Shown one piece after another: positions 20,711 through 31,181 of a stretch of DNA of 64,000 bases. Location of the stretch: assembly GCA_013140755.1 (NCBI GenBank), contig JABFSF010000026.1:1-64000 (forward strand), written 5' to 3'. The notes beneath the pieces were generated by a model. The model was not told where the DNA came from, did not search any database, and worked only from the letters and a program-made list of their open reading frames with translations. The stretch's first letter is position 1; every line of letters starts with the position of its first letter. Both the position numbers and the translations under genes were made by a program. Origin of the DNA: Methylotenera sp. (GTDB taxonomy: Bacteria; Pseudomonadota; Gammaproteobacteria; Burkholderiales; Methylophilaceae).

Positions 20711-22222
20711 ATGACTACAAAAAATGCTGATATTGGCCTTGTGGGCCTTGCTGTTATGGGCCAAAATTTGGCTCTCAATATTGCCGATCATGGCTACACC
20801 ATTGCGGTTTACAATCGCGACCCGAAAAAAACACTTAACTTTGTTGAAGAATGCAAAAAAAATGAGCCATCGCACGCCAATGTAGTAGGGCATACGGATT
20901 TAGCTTCTTTTGTATTAAGTATCAAACGCCCACGCAAAATCGTGTTACTCGTTAAAGCAGGTAGTGCTACAGATGTAACAATCAACGCGTTGTTACCTTT
21001 TTTAGAGCAAGGCGACATCATCATTGATGGTGGTAATGCATTGTGGACAGATACGATTCGCCGCGAAAAAGAATTAGCTGCTAAAGGCATTGATTTTATT
21101 GGTTCTGGCGTTTCAGGTGGCGAAACTGGTGCACGTTTTGGCCCAAGCCTCATGCCATCTGGCACACGCAAAGCATGGGCGAGTTTAGAGCCTATTTGGC
21201 GCGATATTGCTGCAAAAGTTGACCCAGTGACGGGTGAGCCTATGGAAGGCGGCAAACCTGGCAAGCCAGTTGTAGGTGGTTTTTCATGTGCTGAATACAT
21301 CGGTCCAGACGGTGCTGGGCATTACGTAAAAATGGTGCATAACGGCATTGAGTACATTGACATGCAATTGATTTGCGAAGCTTATTGGTTAATGAAAAAC
21401 TTGCTCGGTATGCCAGCAGATGAAATTGGCAAAGTATTTGCTGAGTGGAACAAAGGCGAATTATCTAGCTTCTTGATTGAAATTACTGCGGATATTCTGC
21501 AACAAAAAGACCCAGTGACTAAAGGTTTCTTGGTTGACCAAATTTTAGATACTGCTGGCCAAAAAGGTACTGGCCAATGGACGGCAGCCAACGCGCTTGA
21601 ATTGGGCGCACCTGCTAATGCGATTGCGGCTGCGGTTTATGCACGCGCACTTTCAAGCTTAAAAGAAGAGCGTGTTGAAGCCAGCAAAATCTTAAAAGGC
21701 CCAACTCCTGTTAAAGAAACAGACAAAGTGGCCATTATTGAAGCCATTAAAAATGCGCTTTACTGCTCAAAAATTTGCGCTTACGCACAGGGCTTTCAAC
21801 TGATTGATAAAGCACAAGTGGCTTACAACTGGAAGCTTAACTTTGGTGAAATTGCGCAAATTTGGCGTGGAGGTTGTATTATTCGCGCACGTTTCTTGCA
21901 AAAAATTACTGAAGCTTATGCGCATAATTCACGTTTGAAAAACTTGATGTTAGACCCCTACTTCACACAAGCAATGAATGATGGTCAAGCGGGATGGCGT
22001 AAAGTGATTGCTTTAGCTGTTACCAATGGCATTCCTGCGCAAGGTTTTAGCGCGGCAATGGCGTATTACGATGGTTACAGAAGTGCTGACTTGCCAGCTA
22101 ACTTGTTGCAAGGTCAACGTGATTACTTTGGCGCACATACTTATGAGCGTAAAGACCAACCGCGTGGTCAGTTCTACCACCTAGATTGGCCAGAAGCAGG
22201 TCGTCCGCAATTGGAAGTTTAA
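20711..22222 (+). CDS. gnd: 6-phosphogluconate dehydrogenase, decarboxylating
   Basis: [52 protein letters not shown]-terminal [13 protein letters not shown]. Confidence 0.97.
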   Translation: MTTKNADIGLVGLAVMGQNLALNIADHGYTIAVYNRDPKKTLNFVEECKKNEPSHANVVGHTDLASFVLSIKRPRKIVLLVKAGSATDVTINALLPFLEQGDIIIDGGNALWTDTIRREKELAAKGIDFIGSGVSGGETGARFGPSLMPSGTRKAWASLEPIWRDIAAKVDPVTGEPMEGGKPGKPVVGGFSCAEYIGPDGAGHYVKMVHNGIEYIDMQLICEAYWLMKNLLGMPADEIGKVFAEWNKGELSSFLIEITADILQQKDPVTKGFLVDQILDTAGQKGTGQWTAANALELGAPANAIAAAVYARALSSLKEERVEASKILKGPTPVKETDKVAIIEAIKNALYCSKICAYAQGFQLIDKAQVAYNWKLNFGEIAQIWRGGCIIRARFLQKITEAYAHNSRLKNLMLDPYFTQAMNDGQAGWRKVIALAVTNGIPAQGFSAAMAYYDGYRSADLPANLLQGQRDYFGAHTYERKDQPRGQFYHLDWPEAGRPQLEV

Positions 22223-22289
22223 TGGCTGATGAAAGTGTGCTTGTTAGTTTGCACGTTACTTGACTGAGTGGCAAAGACTAACAGTCATA

Positions 22290-22327
22290 AATACGAAAGA
22301 GGCTCTAATTAGAGCCTCTTTCGTATT
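22290..22327. terminator. Perfect 38-bp palindromic terminator downstream of gnd
   Basis: aATACGAAAGAGGCTCTAATTAGAGCCTCTTTCGTATt, fully self-complementary, between convergent gnd and pqqA. Confidence 0.8.
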
Positions 22328-22401
22328 CAATTCCAGCAAGTGTTTCTGTAGCGCGATAAAATTGAAAAAGGCATCATGGTTGAGATAGCAAAGAGTGCAA
22401 T

Positions 22402-22430
22402 AAAAAAGGACACTTAACGTGTCCTTTTTA
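22402..22430. terminator. Rho-independent terminator downstream of pqqA (minus strand)
   Basis: aaaaaaGGACACttaacGTGTCCttttt; the minus strand also reads hairpin plus T-tract. Confidence 0.8.
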
Positions 22431-22468
22431 AAATTCGCCACCTTAAGTAGCGAGGCAATCGTTAAAAA

Positions 22469-22540
22469 TTAACGGTTGCAAACGTACATTGTTACTTCAA
22501 AGCCAAAACGCATTTCAGTAGCTACTGGTGTTGTCCACAT
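22469..22540 (-). CDS. pqqA: Pyrroloquinoline quinone precursor peptide PqqA
   Basis: Minus-strand ATG ORF MWTTPVATEMRFGFEVTMYVCNR* (23 aa) with the conserved E-x3-Y (EVTMY) crosslink motif; GGGAGA upstream; own terminator. Absent from ORF track because of length. Confidence 0.93.
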   Translation of the reverse strand: MWTTPVATEMRFGFEVTMYVCNR

Positions 22541-22663
22541 AATATTCTCCCAAGGTTATTTAATAAGGTACTACGCATTTCATGATTAGCATAATATCTA
22601 AATGCTACGTAAGCAAACACTGTAAAGTGATGAATGAGTGCTCATGATTTTCATTAGATAACA

Positions 22664-23650
22664 CTAATAAGTGACAAGAATACGGTACCCCGCAACCTTT
22701 TCACCTTGTGTTGAAATGCCCAGTTTTATTTTCACTTCAGCATTGGCTTCTAAGCCTAAAGGGATATGCGAGTTACTTGGCAAGTATTCATTAGGCTTAA
22801 AGATTTTACGCAATGATGGGTTGCCTTCAGTATCAGTGAGAGTCAACTCTAAATTTGGGTAGGCTTGATTAAAAGGGGCGTGATTGATAAGCGTGCTAGA
22901 TAAACGTATTAAGCCTTCTATATTAGGGTCTTCTAACATGTCCGAGTCATTAATTTCAAGTAAATCGATTTGCTGAGGCAGATTGATACTACAAGAAAGT
23001 TGTACGCACATTCTTTCAAGTAACGGTTTGGTGTTGGGGTAGTGCAAGGCAATGCTATCACGTAAAAAATACAGGCATTGCGCGGTAACGAGTAACAATA
23101 ACAATAGACTGCCTATTCGCCATATCCAACGGCGAGAATATGCCGCTTTCCGTTTTTTGCCTTCTGCTAAATCAGCAAAATAATTAGCACTGTTATTCGC
23201 AATAGAGGTGAGCTGGGTAATGTTATTTAAGCGTAATATTTCGGCTTGGTCATTGCTTGGTGTATTGCCTATGTCTGGGATACTTGTTTGTGGCTCAATA
23301 GATGTATTGTTGAGTGCAGCTTGCGCTGTATGGGTAGCTGTACTCGCTGATGGTTTTTGCTCCGCTGAGTCATTTTCTAAGAAATCATTATCAATGGCTG
23401 GCCAGCCAGAGGCTTCTTTATTTGTGCTAATCGTAATTTCAGTTGTGACTTCATGAGCAGCTGGTGGAAGATTGCTATTGACTTGAGAAGGGACAGCCTC
23501 TATTGGTGGCTCTGGCGTTATAAACTGTGTTTTAGCATTGAATATATGTAAGCACTGACCGCAACGCACTTTGCCATCGTGCTTATTGAGTTGAACATCC
23601 GTAACAAAAAATTGCGTTTGGCAATTGGGGCAGCGAGTTATGGCGCGCAT
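22664..23650 (-). CDS. Zinc-ribbon / DUF3426 family membrane protein
   Basis: N-terminal MRAITRCPNCQTQFFVTDVQLNKHDGKVRCGQCLHIFNA, central TM; C-terminal DUF3426-like domain. Confidence 0.88.
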   Translation of the reverse strand: MRAITRCPNCQTQFFVTDVQLNKHDGKVRCGQCLHIFNAKTQFITPEPPIEAVPSQVNSNLPPAAHEVTTEITISTNKEASGWPAIDNDFLENDSAEQKPSASTATHTAQAALNNTSIEPQTSIPDIGNTPSNDQAEILRLNNITQLTSIANNSANYFADLAEGKKRKAAYSRRWIWRIGSLLLLLLVTAQCLYFLRDSIALHYPNTKPLLERMCVQLSCSINLPQQIDLLEINDSDMLEDPNIEGLIRLSSTLINHAPFNQAYPNLELTLTDTEGNPSLRKIFKPNEYLPSNSHIPLGLEANAEVKIKLGISTQGEKVAGYRILVTY

Positions 23651-24534
23651 TTTCTAGTGCCAGTTAGTAATACCCAAGCATCTTTGAATTGTGGTGTATC
23701 CATTTCAAACCATTGGGCATAAATTGCCGAAACAGCAGATGCTTGCTCACGTAAAATGCCTGAGAGCGCGATTTTGCCGCCCACTTTGCATGATGTTGCC
23801 AAAGCTGGTGCTAACACACTGAGTGCGCTAGATAAAATATTGGCCACTACAATATCAAAGGCTTGTGATTGATAGTCGTTGGCATGATAAAAATATGCAC
23901 TCACATGATTTTGCTCGGCGTTGTAAAGGCTGGATTGAATGGCTTGCGAATCAATATCTGTACCAACTACATTGCCTGCACCTAATTTTTTAGCAGCAAT
24001 TGCCAAAATACCTGAACCACAGCCGTAATCAAGCACGCTTACATTAGGGCGAACAGTTTGTGTAAGCCATGATAGACAAAGATGTGTAGTTGGATGGCTC
24101 CCTGTACCAAAAGCAAGACCAGGGTCTAAAATGATATTGATGGCATTCGCATCGGGGGCATGATGCCAAGTAGGCACTATCCATAAATGCTCAGTGATTT
24201 TAATTGGGTCGAACTGCGATTGTGTGGCACGCACCCAATCTTGCTCTTGAATAATTTCGGTTGAGTATTGGAGTGGTAACAGCTTAGTTTGGTATTGTAG
24301 TTGCCCCATCACCTCGCTAATGTTGATATCTTCATCAAACAGTGCGCTGACAATATTTTGTTGCCAAATACCTGGTGGTGGGTCGCCTGGTTCGCCAAAA
24401 ATAGGCTGCTCATCAATGGTTTCAGCGTTAGCATCTTCAATAATGGCCGAAAGTGCGCCAAGCTCCATGAGGGTATCGCTGATTAAATCAGCGGTGTTAT
24501 CCTGTGCCTCAATTTTTAAAGAAACCCAACTCAT
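23638..24534 (-). CDS. prmA: Ribosomal protein L11 methyltransferase
   Basis: DPGLAFGTGSHPTTHLCL and VLDYGCGSGILAIAAKKLGA. Confidence 0.96.
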   Translation of the reverse strand: MSWVSLKIEAQDNTADLISDTLMELGALSAIIEDANAETIDEQPIFGEPGDPPPGIWQQNIVSALFDEDINISEVMGQLQYQTKLLPLQYSTEIIQEQDWVRATQSQFDPIKITEHLWIVPTWHHAPDANAINIILDPGLAFGTGSHPTTHLCLSWLTQTVRPNVSVLDYGCGSGILAIAAKKLGAGNVVGTDIDSQAIQSSLYNAEQNHVSAYFYHANDYQSQAFDIVVANILSSALSVLAPALATSCKVGGKIALSGILREQASAVSAIYAQWFEMDTPQFKDAWVLLTGTRKCAP

Positions 24535-24545
24535 ATTGGCTGTAC

Positions 24546-25895
24546 TTACTTATTATAAATACCCAGTTTCTGTTCAAGGTAGTGAATGCTTGTGCCACCA
24601 AGGTGAAATGCGGCATCGGCCATTAGGTCCGCATGTAAGGCAATATTAGTGCTGATACCATCTACCATCATTTCTGAAAGCGCGATGCGCATCCGTGCAA
24701 TAGCCTGATCACGGGTGTCACCGTAAGTAATCAGTTTGCCTATCATTGAATCATAGTGTGGCGGTACGGTATAGCCCGCATAAGCGTGCGTATCAATGCG
24801 CACACCTGGCCCACCTGGCATGTGAAACGTTTTTATTTTTCCTGGAGAAGGCACAAAGCTGTACGGATCTTCAGCATTGAGGCGACACTCAATGGCATGG
24901 CCATGCAATTGAATGTCTTTTTGACGGAATTTGAGTTTTTCACCAGCGGCTACAAAAATTTGTTGTTGCACCAAATCAATGCCTGTAATCATTTCAGTAA
25001 CGGTATGCTCAACTTGTAAGCGCGTGTTCATTTCAATAAAGTAGAACTCACCATTTTCATATAAAAATTCAAACGTACCTGCACCACGGTATTTAATTTT
25101 GCGGCAAGCCTCAGCGCAGCGCTCACCAATTTTGTCACGCAATTTAGGATTTAATAATGGTGCTGGAGCTTCTTCAATAATTTTTTGATGGCGGCGCTGC
25201 ATGGAGCAATCACGTTCACCTAAAAATACTGCATTGCCATGTTGGTCTGCTAATACTTGAATTTCAATATGCCTTGGCTTTTCAAGGTATTTTTCCATAT
25301 AAACCATGGGGTTGCCAAACGCAGCTTGTGCTTCGGCTTTGGTCATGTTGACAGAGGTCAGCAATGCTGCTTCTGTGTGCACCACGCGCATTCCACGCCC
25401 ACCACCGCCGCCAGCGGCTTTAATAATGACAGGGTAGCCAATTTGTTTTGCAGTTTTAATAATTTCGCTGGGGTCATCTGGTAATGCGCCTTCTGAGCCT
25501 GGCACGCACGGTACGCCTGCTTTACGCATAGCTTCTTTGGCAGATACTTTATCGCCCATTAAACGAATAGTTTCTGCACGTGGGCCAATAAACACAAAGC
25601 CGCTTTGTTCTACACGCTCGGCAAAGTCGGCATTTTCTGATAAAAAGCCGTAACCTGGGTGAATTGCTTGTGCATCGGTCACTTCAGCTGCACTAATAAC
25701 CGCAGGCACGTTCAGATAGCTTTGACTAGAAGGTGCGGGACCAATACAAACTGATTCATCTGCTAGCTTCACATATTTAGCTTCACGGTCGGCCTCAGAG
25801 TGGACGGCGACCGTTCTAATGCCGAGTTCGCGACAGGCGCGTTGCACACGCAAGGCGATTTCACCGCGATTTGCGATTAAGATTTTGTCAAACAT
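24546..25895 (-). CDS. accC: Acetyl-CoA carboxylase biotin carboxylase subunit
   Basis: [29 protein letters not shown]-grasp [13 protein letters not shown]; likely start at 25895 within ORF ending 25925. Confidence 0.97.
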   Translation of the reverse strand: MFDKILIANRGEIALRVQRACRELGIRTVAVHSEADREAKYVKLADESVCIGPAPSSQSYLNVPAVISAAEVTDAQAIHPGYGFLSENADFAERVEQSGFVFIGPRAETIRLMGDKVSAKEAMRKAGVPCVPGSEGALPDDPSEIIKTAKQIGYPVIIKAAGGGGGRGMRVVHTEAALLTSVNMTKAEAQAAFGNPMVYMEKYLEKPRHIEIQVLADQHGNAVFLGERDCSMQRRHQKIIEEAPAPLLNPKLRDKIGERCAEACRKIKYRGAGTFEFLYENGEFYFIEMNTRLQVEHTVTEMITGIDLVQQQIFVAAGEKLKFRQKDIQLHGHAIECRLNAEDPYSFVPSPGKIKTFHMPGGPGVRIDTHAYAGYTVPPHYDSMIGKLITYGDTRDQAIARMRIALSEMMVDGISTNIALHADLMADAAFHLGGTSIHYLEQKLGIYNK

Positions 25896-25927
25896 TGCCA
25901 TAGGTAATTTCCGTTCTTTAAACAATT

Positions 25928-26386
25928 TTAGGCAATAATAAAGAGCGGTTCACCGTATTCCACAGCTTGACCGTTGTCCACCAATATTTTTTTAATCACG
26001 CCTGCTTTATCCGCTTCAATTTCATTGAGTAGCTTCATCGCTTCAATAATGCACAGCGTATCGCCCACAGCAACCGTATCTCCTACTTCAACAAAAGATT
26101 TGGCATCAGGGGAAGGTGAGCGATAGAACGTGCCCACCATCGGTGATTTCACGCTGTGACCTTCATCTGCGGCTGGAGTAGCTGCTACTGGAGTAGCTGA
26201 CGCTGGGGGAGCGGCAACCTGTGGTGTAGCTGCATATTGCATCGGGGCATAGTGCTGCTGCACAGGGGCATTGGCAGTAAAGTTGCGGCTAATACGTACT
26301 TTTTCGCCATCTTCTGTCAATTCAAGCTCAGAAATACCTGATTCTTCTACAAGATCGATTAACTTTTTAAGTTTGCGTAAATCCAT
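25928..26386 (-). CDS. accB: Biotin carboxyl carrier protein
   Basis: C-terminal [14 protein letters not shown] biotinylation motif, Ala/Pro-rich linker. Confidence 0.97.
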   Translation of the reverse strand: MDLRKLKKLIDLVEESGISELELTEDGEKVRISRNFTANAPVQQHYAPMQYAATPQVAAPPASATPVAATPAADEGHSVKSPMVGTFYRSPSPDAKSFVEVGDTVAVGDTLCIIEAMKLLNEIEADKAGVIKKILVDNGQAVEYGEPLFIIA

Positions 26387-26424
26387 AAATAACCCCTAAA
26401 AATCTGAAAAAATATAGTTTAATG

Positions 26425-26874
26425 TTAAGAACGATTGAGATGGCTGATGGCGTAATCAAGTGCTAGTGTATAACCTTGCGCACCTAAACCACTAATGACA
26501 CCAACGGCAATGTCAGAAAAGTATGAGTGATGACGAAACGCCTCGCGTGCATAAACGTTTGATAAATGTACTTCAATAAATGGTACTTTTACGGCACTTA
26601 GCGCATCGCGCATGGCAACTGATGTATGCGTGAAAGCCGCTGGATTGATAATCACGAAATCCACTTTTTTTGTAACTAGAGACTGTATTTTAGTCACTAA
26701 ATCACCTTCTGTATTGCTTTGAAAATTTTCTAAAGCGATGTTGACGATATTAGCTTGCCTAGTTAATGCCTCATTAATGCTAGCTAGCGTTGCACTGCCA
26801 TAATGTTCAGGCTCACGCAAACCTAACAAGTTGAGATTTGGACCATGCAACACCAAAACAGACTTAGCTGACAT
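26425..26874 (-). CDS. aroQ: Type II 3-dehydroquinate dehydratase
   Basis: [54 protein letters not shown]. Confidence 0.96.
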   Translation of the reverse strand: MSAKSVLVLHGPNLNLLGLREPEHYGSATLASINEALTRQANIVNIALENFQSNTEGDLVTKIQSLVTKKVDFVIINPAAFTHTSVAMRDALSAVKVPFIEVHLSNVYAREAFRHHSYFSDIAVGVISGLGAQGYTLALDYAISHLNRS

Positions 26875-27033
26875 GGGAAAGCCCCTTTTTGACTAATTTA
26901 TTGCATAAATTGCGATATTTCATACGTGCAAGTTTGCCGAAGTTCGTCGCTTTTGTCTAGCAAATTTAGTAAAATTAAACGAACTTAGCAGTGTATTTGG
27001 GGGTAACTATTTGAAAGTATTGAAATAAACTTT

Positions 27034-27561
27034 TTAATTAAGAAGTAAGGGTTTAATGGCAATTTCAAGCATAGATTGGTTTAATCGTCCCATCACGGTT
27101 TTCACAATCTTGCCATCCGTGTTTACAATCACCGTGTAAGGCAGTAAGCCTTGTGTGTTGCCAAGCTGCGAGCTTAAATCAGATAAATCATTTTCAACAA
27201 AAATGGGGTAGCTCACAGGCGCAGACTTTAGAAAGTCGTTGACTGCTTGCGGTTCATCTTGCGCGATACCCAGCACCACCACATTTTTTGTTTGGTAGGT
27301 ATCATAAAAAGCAGAAAATTCTGGCATCTCTTCACGGCAAGGCGGGCACCACGTAGCCCAAAAATTAAGCACGATAATTTTGCCGCGATATTGTGCCAAA
27401 CTTTGCACTTTGCCAGCAACATCAGGTAAATGGTAGGCGTAAAGGGCATCGCTACTGACGTTGGGAGATGCCGTCACTTTTGCCGAAAAATGTCGCGCAA
27501 CCAAGCTAATGGCGATTAGAAAAAACAAGCCAACTGCAATGGGTACTATTTTTTTTAGCAT
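27034..27561 (-). CDS. TlpA/ResA-family thioredoxin-like protein
   Basis: N-terminal TM and NFWATWCPPCREEMPEF. Confidence 0.92.
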   Translation of the reverse strand: MLKKIVPIAVGLFFLIAISLVARHFSAKVTASPNVSSDALYAYHLPDVAGKVQSLAQYRGKIIVLNFWATWCPPCREEMPEFSAFYDTYQTKNVVVLGIAQDEPQAVNDFLKSAPVSYPIFVENDLSDLSSQLGNTQGLLPYTVIVNTDGKIVKTVMGRLNQSMLEIAIKPLLLN

Positions 27562-27803
27562 ACTGCGACACTTACTTGGTAATGCTGGTGTTGATTAAGT
27601 GTTTTTAAGCTGTTGTTGGTTGTATGCCAGCATGACCGAATGTGACAGATTGTGCTGGCGATAAACAACAAAATCTGTGCAAATTTTTTAAACATAGTAT
27701 CCTTACGATATCAGTTTTTGTGCACCTTGTGCGTTGGCTCATTGCAAAAACTCAAATTTGCCTCATATCACTTGAGAGTTAATGATTTAAAAGGTTCATT
27801 TAA

Positions 27804-28214
27804 ATGCGTTTGTTAATTGGTTTAATTTTACTCGCTTTTCCAATCGCCGAGATATGGTTATTGTTTGTGCTAGGGGCGCAATATGGTGTGTGGCTTTTAC
27901 TTTATTTAGTTGGGGTTGCGCTTTTAGGCGTACAACTTATTCGTGAAGAAAAGCTATTATTTACAGGGCGAATGATGCAAAGCTTGAGTGCTGGTGGTAA
28001 CCCGATGAAAGCCATGTTTGGCAGTGCGCGTAACATTTTTGCGGGCGTGCTCTTGATAATACCAGGGATAATTACTGATGTCATTGCGACCATTTTGTTG
28101 TTGATTCCTATTAAAGATAAACCTTTATTAAATGATCAATCGCTTCATACAAGCCATACCAATCAAGCTGCAAATGATGATGTGATAGAAGGTGAGTTTC
28201 GTCGTGAAGACTAG
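27804..28214 (+). CDS. fxsA: FxsA family membrane protein
   Basis: Multi-TM FxsA-like sequence; FPIAEIWLLFVLGAQYGVW, GARNIFAGVLLIIPGIITDVI. Confidence 0.85.
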   Translation: MRLLIGLILLAFPIAEIWLLFVLGAQYGVWLLLYLVGVALLGVQLIREEKLLFTGRMMQSLSAGGNPMKAMFGSARNIFAGVLLIIPGIITDVIATILLLIPIKDKPLLNDQSLHTSHTNQAANDDVIEGEFRRED

Positions 28215-28290
28215 CGCAAAGGCTCGTTTGAGCCTTGCATCATCAGCACGTGCATCATGTGGTGTAAATTGATATAATCACCCCCATTAA

Positions 28291-28378
28291 CCGAGGAACG
28301 TTGCGAGGGCTAGTGAAATAAGCCCCTAGGCTCGGTGTTCAAGCGGCTTTAGCTAAGTCCTTCTTGTAACGGCGTTCA
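28291..28378 (+). promoter_or_regulatory. S-adenosylhomocysteine (SAH) riboswitch upstream of ahcY
   Basis: CCGAGGAACGTTGCGAGG...CCCCTAGGCTCGG...AACGGCGTTCAC matches the SAH-element core; P1 GAACG/CGTTC and CCGAG/CTCGG pairing present. Confidence 0.9.
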
Positions 28379-28431
28379 CTTTATTAACCGACTATTTCGG
28401 GTGAGTAAAGTGAAACGCCGTTTTGCTTTTT
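28368..28431 (+). terminator. Riboswitch expression-platform terminator hairpin
   Basis: AACGGCGTTCACTTTA (28368-28383) pairs with TAAAGTGAAACGCCGTT (28406-28422) with one bulged A, followed by TTTTGCTTTTT. Confidence 0.8.
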
Positions 28432-28465
28432 ACGCCCTTAATTGTCATGCACTGATAGGATTTAA

Positions 28466-29890
28466 GTGAATACCATGACTAATTTTAATGATTACATCGT
28501 AGCAGATATCAACCTCGCAGCTTTTGGTCGCAAAGAAATTGCCATTGCCGAAACTGAAATGCCAGGCTTAATGGCCATTCGCCAAGAGTATGCCAAAGCG
28601 CAACCACTGAAAGGTGCGCGTATTACTGGGTCATTACACATGACGATTCAAACCGCTGTGTTGATTGAAACATTGAAAGATTTGGGCGCAGAAGTGCGCT
28701 GGGCATCTTGCAATATTTACTCCACACAAGATCACGCTGCAGCGGCCATTGCGGCTGGCGGTACGCCGGTATTTGCCATTAAAGGTGAAACCCTGACTGA
28801 GTATTGGGATTACACCCACCGTATTTTTGAGTGGGCAGACGGCGAGGATGGTAATAAAAAGTATAGCAACATGATTTTAGATGATGGTGGCGATGCAACC
28901 TTGTTGTTACATCTCGGCACGCGCGCAGAAAAAGATTTATCTGTGGTTGCAAAACCAACCTCAGAAGAAGAAATCTGTTTGTTTGATGCGATTAAAGCCA
29001 AGCTCAAAACAGACCCCACTTGGTACTCAACACGTTTGGCAAAAATTATTGGCGTAACGGAAGAAACTACTACTGGCGTACATCGTTTGTATCAAATGCA
29101 CAAAGAGGGTAAATTAGCCTTCCCAGCCATTAACGTGAACGACTCTGTAACCAAATCAAAATTTGATAATTTATACGGTTGCCGTGAAAGCTTGGTTGAT
29201 GCGATTAAACGCGCGACAGACGTGATGATTGCAGGAAAAATCGCCATAGTGGCGGGGTATGGTGATGTGGGTAAAGGTTCAGCACAAGCTTTGCGTGCGC
29301 TTTCTGCGCAAGTTTGGGTAACAGAAATTGACCCGATTTGCGCACTGCAAGCGGCAATGGAGGGTTACCGTGTGGTGACGATGGATTATGCTTGTGAACA
29401 TGGCGATATATTTGTCACTGCGACAGGTAATTACCACGTAATTACCCATGACCATATGGCTAAAATGAAAGACCAAGCCATCGTATGTAACATTGGCCAC
29501 TTTGATAACGAGATTGATGTAGCCTCACTGGAAAAATATGAGTGGGATGAAATCAAACCGCAAGTTGACCATGTGATTTTCCCAGATGGCAAAAAAATCA
29601 TCTTGTTGGCAAAAGGTCGTTTGGTGAATTTAGGTTGCGGTACAGGCCACCCAAGTTATGTAATGAGCTCATCTTTTGCAAATCAAACCATTGCGCAAAT
29701 TGAGTTATTTACGCAAACTGCTAATTACCCAGTAGGCGTATATACTTTACCTAAACATTTGGATGAAAAAGTGGCGATTTTGCAATTGAATAAACTTAAT
29801 GCACAATTGACCACATTAACTGATAAACAAGCCGCGTATATTGGGGTTTCAAAATCAGGTCCTTATAAGCCTGATACCTACCGTTATTAA
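28466..29890 (+). CDS. ahcY: Adenosylhomocysteinase
   Basis: [38 protein letters not shown]-terminal [10 protein letters not shown]. Confidence 0.97.
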   Translation: MNTMTNFNDYIVADINLAAFGRKEIAIAETEMPGLMAIRQEYAKAQPLKGARITGSLHMTIQTAVLIETLKDLGAEVRWASCNIYSTQDHAAAAIAAGGTPVFAIKGETLTEYWDYTHRIFEWADGEDGNKKYSNMILDDGGDATLLLHLGTRAEKDLSVVAKPTSEEEICLFDAIKAKLKTDPTWYSTRLAKIIGVTEETTTGVHRLYQMHKEGKLAFPAINVNDSVTKSKFDNLYGCRESLVDAIKRATDVMIAGKIAIVAGYGDVGKGSAQALRALSAQVWVTEIDPICALQAAMEGYRVVTMDYACEHGDIFVTATGNYHVITHDHMAKMKDQAIVCNIGHFDNEIDVASLEKYEWDEIKPQVDHVIFPDGKKIILLAKGRLVNLGCGTGHPSYVMSSSFANQTIAQIELFTQTANYPVGVYTLPKHLDEKVAILQLNKLNAQLTTLTDKQAAYIGVSKSGPYKPDTYRY

Positions 29891-29903
29891 AAAAGGGTGA
29901 CAC

Positions 29904-30248
29904 ATGAAGCTTTTATTAGCATGGATATTAAACGCATTGGCTTTGCTTGGTGTGGCTTATTACGTGCCTGATATTCATGTGTCTAACTTTTTAATTGCAC
30001 TCATTGCTGCCGTGGTAATCGGTTTAGCCAATATGTTGATTAAACCGATTTTTCTGATATTAACGCTACCTGTTACTATCCTTACCTTAGGCTTGTTCAT
30101 TTTTGTGATTAACGGCATCTTGTTTTGGGGTGTGGGTCACTTTTTACAAGGCTTTGAGGTGCTCACGCTAAAAGCAGGCATTATAGGGGCGTTCGCGTAC
30201 AGCATTTCGTCATGGCTATTGAGTGCTATTTTTATTGAAAAAGATTAA
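29904..30248 (+). CDS. Phage holin family 4-like small membrane protein
   Basis: 114 aa, four predicted TM segments; NMLIKPIFLILTLPVTILTLGLFIFVINGILF typical of this family. Confidence 0.82.
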   Translation: MKLLLAWILNALALLGVAYYVPDIHVSNFLIALIAAVVIGLANMLIKPIFLILTLPVTILTLGLFIFVINGILFWGVGHFLQGFEVLTLKAGIIGAFAYSISSWLLSAIFIEKD

Positions 30249-31082
30249 ATGAAAAATCCACCTGTAAGTTTTGAATTTTTCCCGCCTAAAACAGCAGACG
30301 GGATGAGTAAGCTACATGATGCACGTACTCAACTAGCGCAGTTTAGCCCTGAGTTTTTTTCAGTGACTTTTGGCGCAGGCGGCTCAACGCGTGATCGCAC
30401 CATGGATACCGTGCTGGAAATTCAAAATGAAGGGCATCAAGCGGCACCACATATTTCGTGTATTTCATCCAGTAAAGAAGAAATTCTTGAGTTGCTTTAC
30501 GCTTACAAAGCGCAAGGGATTAAGCGTTTAGTGACGCTACGCGGTGATATTCCTTCAGGAGAAGTGAGTGCGGGAGATTTTCGTTATGCTTCTGAACTCG
30601 TTGAGTTTATTCGCGCTAACACGGGAGACCATTTTCATATTGAAGTGGCTGCTTACCCTGAGTTTCATCCAGAAGCCAGAACGCCATCCGCAGACTTGCA
30701 AAACCTAAAGCGCAAAATGGACGCGGGAGCAAACTCTGCCATTACGCAGTATTTTTATAATGCAGATGCTTATTTTCAATTTGTCATGCAGTGTGAATAT
30801 TTAGGCATTACGATGCCCATTGTGCCAGGCATTATGCCAATTTATAACATTACCCAATTGGCGCGTTTTTCAAGCGTTTGTGGTGCTGAAATCCCACGTT
30901 GGTTGAAGTTGCGCCTTGAAGAATATGGTGATGATATGGTGTCATTAAGGGCTTTTGGTATTGATGTCGTCAGTGAGTTGTGCGAAACGCTGATTGCTTG
31001 GGGTGCGCCGAGTTTACATTTTTACACGCTTAACCAAGCAGGCACAATTAGCCAAATTATTCAAAATATCAGTCAGGAGTAA
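30249..31082 (+). CDS. metF: Methylenetetrahydrofolate reductase
   Basis: VSFEFFPPKTADGMSKL, VTFGAGGSTRDRTMD, VPGIMPIYN. Confidence 0.96.
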   Translation: MKNPPVSFEFFPPKTADGMSKLHDARTQLAQFSPEFFSVTFGAGGSTRDRTMDTVLEIQNEGHQAAPHISCISSSKEEILELLYAYKAQGIKRLVTLRGDIPSGEVSAGDFRYASELVEFIRANTGDHFHIEVAAYPEFHPEARTPSADLQNLKRKMDAGANSAITQYFYNADAYFQFVMQCEYLGITMPIVPGIMPIYNITQLARFSSVCGAEIPRWLKLRLEEYGDDMVSLRAFGIDVVSELCETLIAWGAPSLHFYTLNQAGTISQIIQNISQE

Positions 31083-31181
31083 GTGATGACTGACTGATGC
31101 ACGGTCAGCATTTATGCTACTGTCAGTATTTACTCTTGGCATGGTCATCAGGATTCATGAGTACTATTTAAATGTCCTAAA

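Noticed and set aside
20809-21300. 163-aa minus-strand ORF inside gnd
   Set aside because: Antisense shadow ORF within conserved gnd; no start context or domain.
26150-26290. Short repetitive stretch in accB
   Set aside because: Explained by the Ala/Pro-rich linker of the biotin carrier protein.
29904-30248. Prophage signal from the holin-family protein
   Set aside because: No other phage genes nearby; this small membrane family is common in chromosomes outside prophages.
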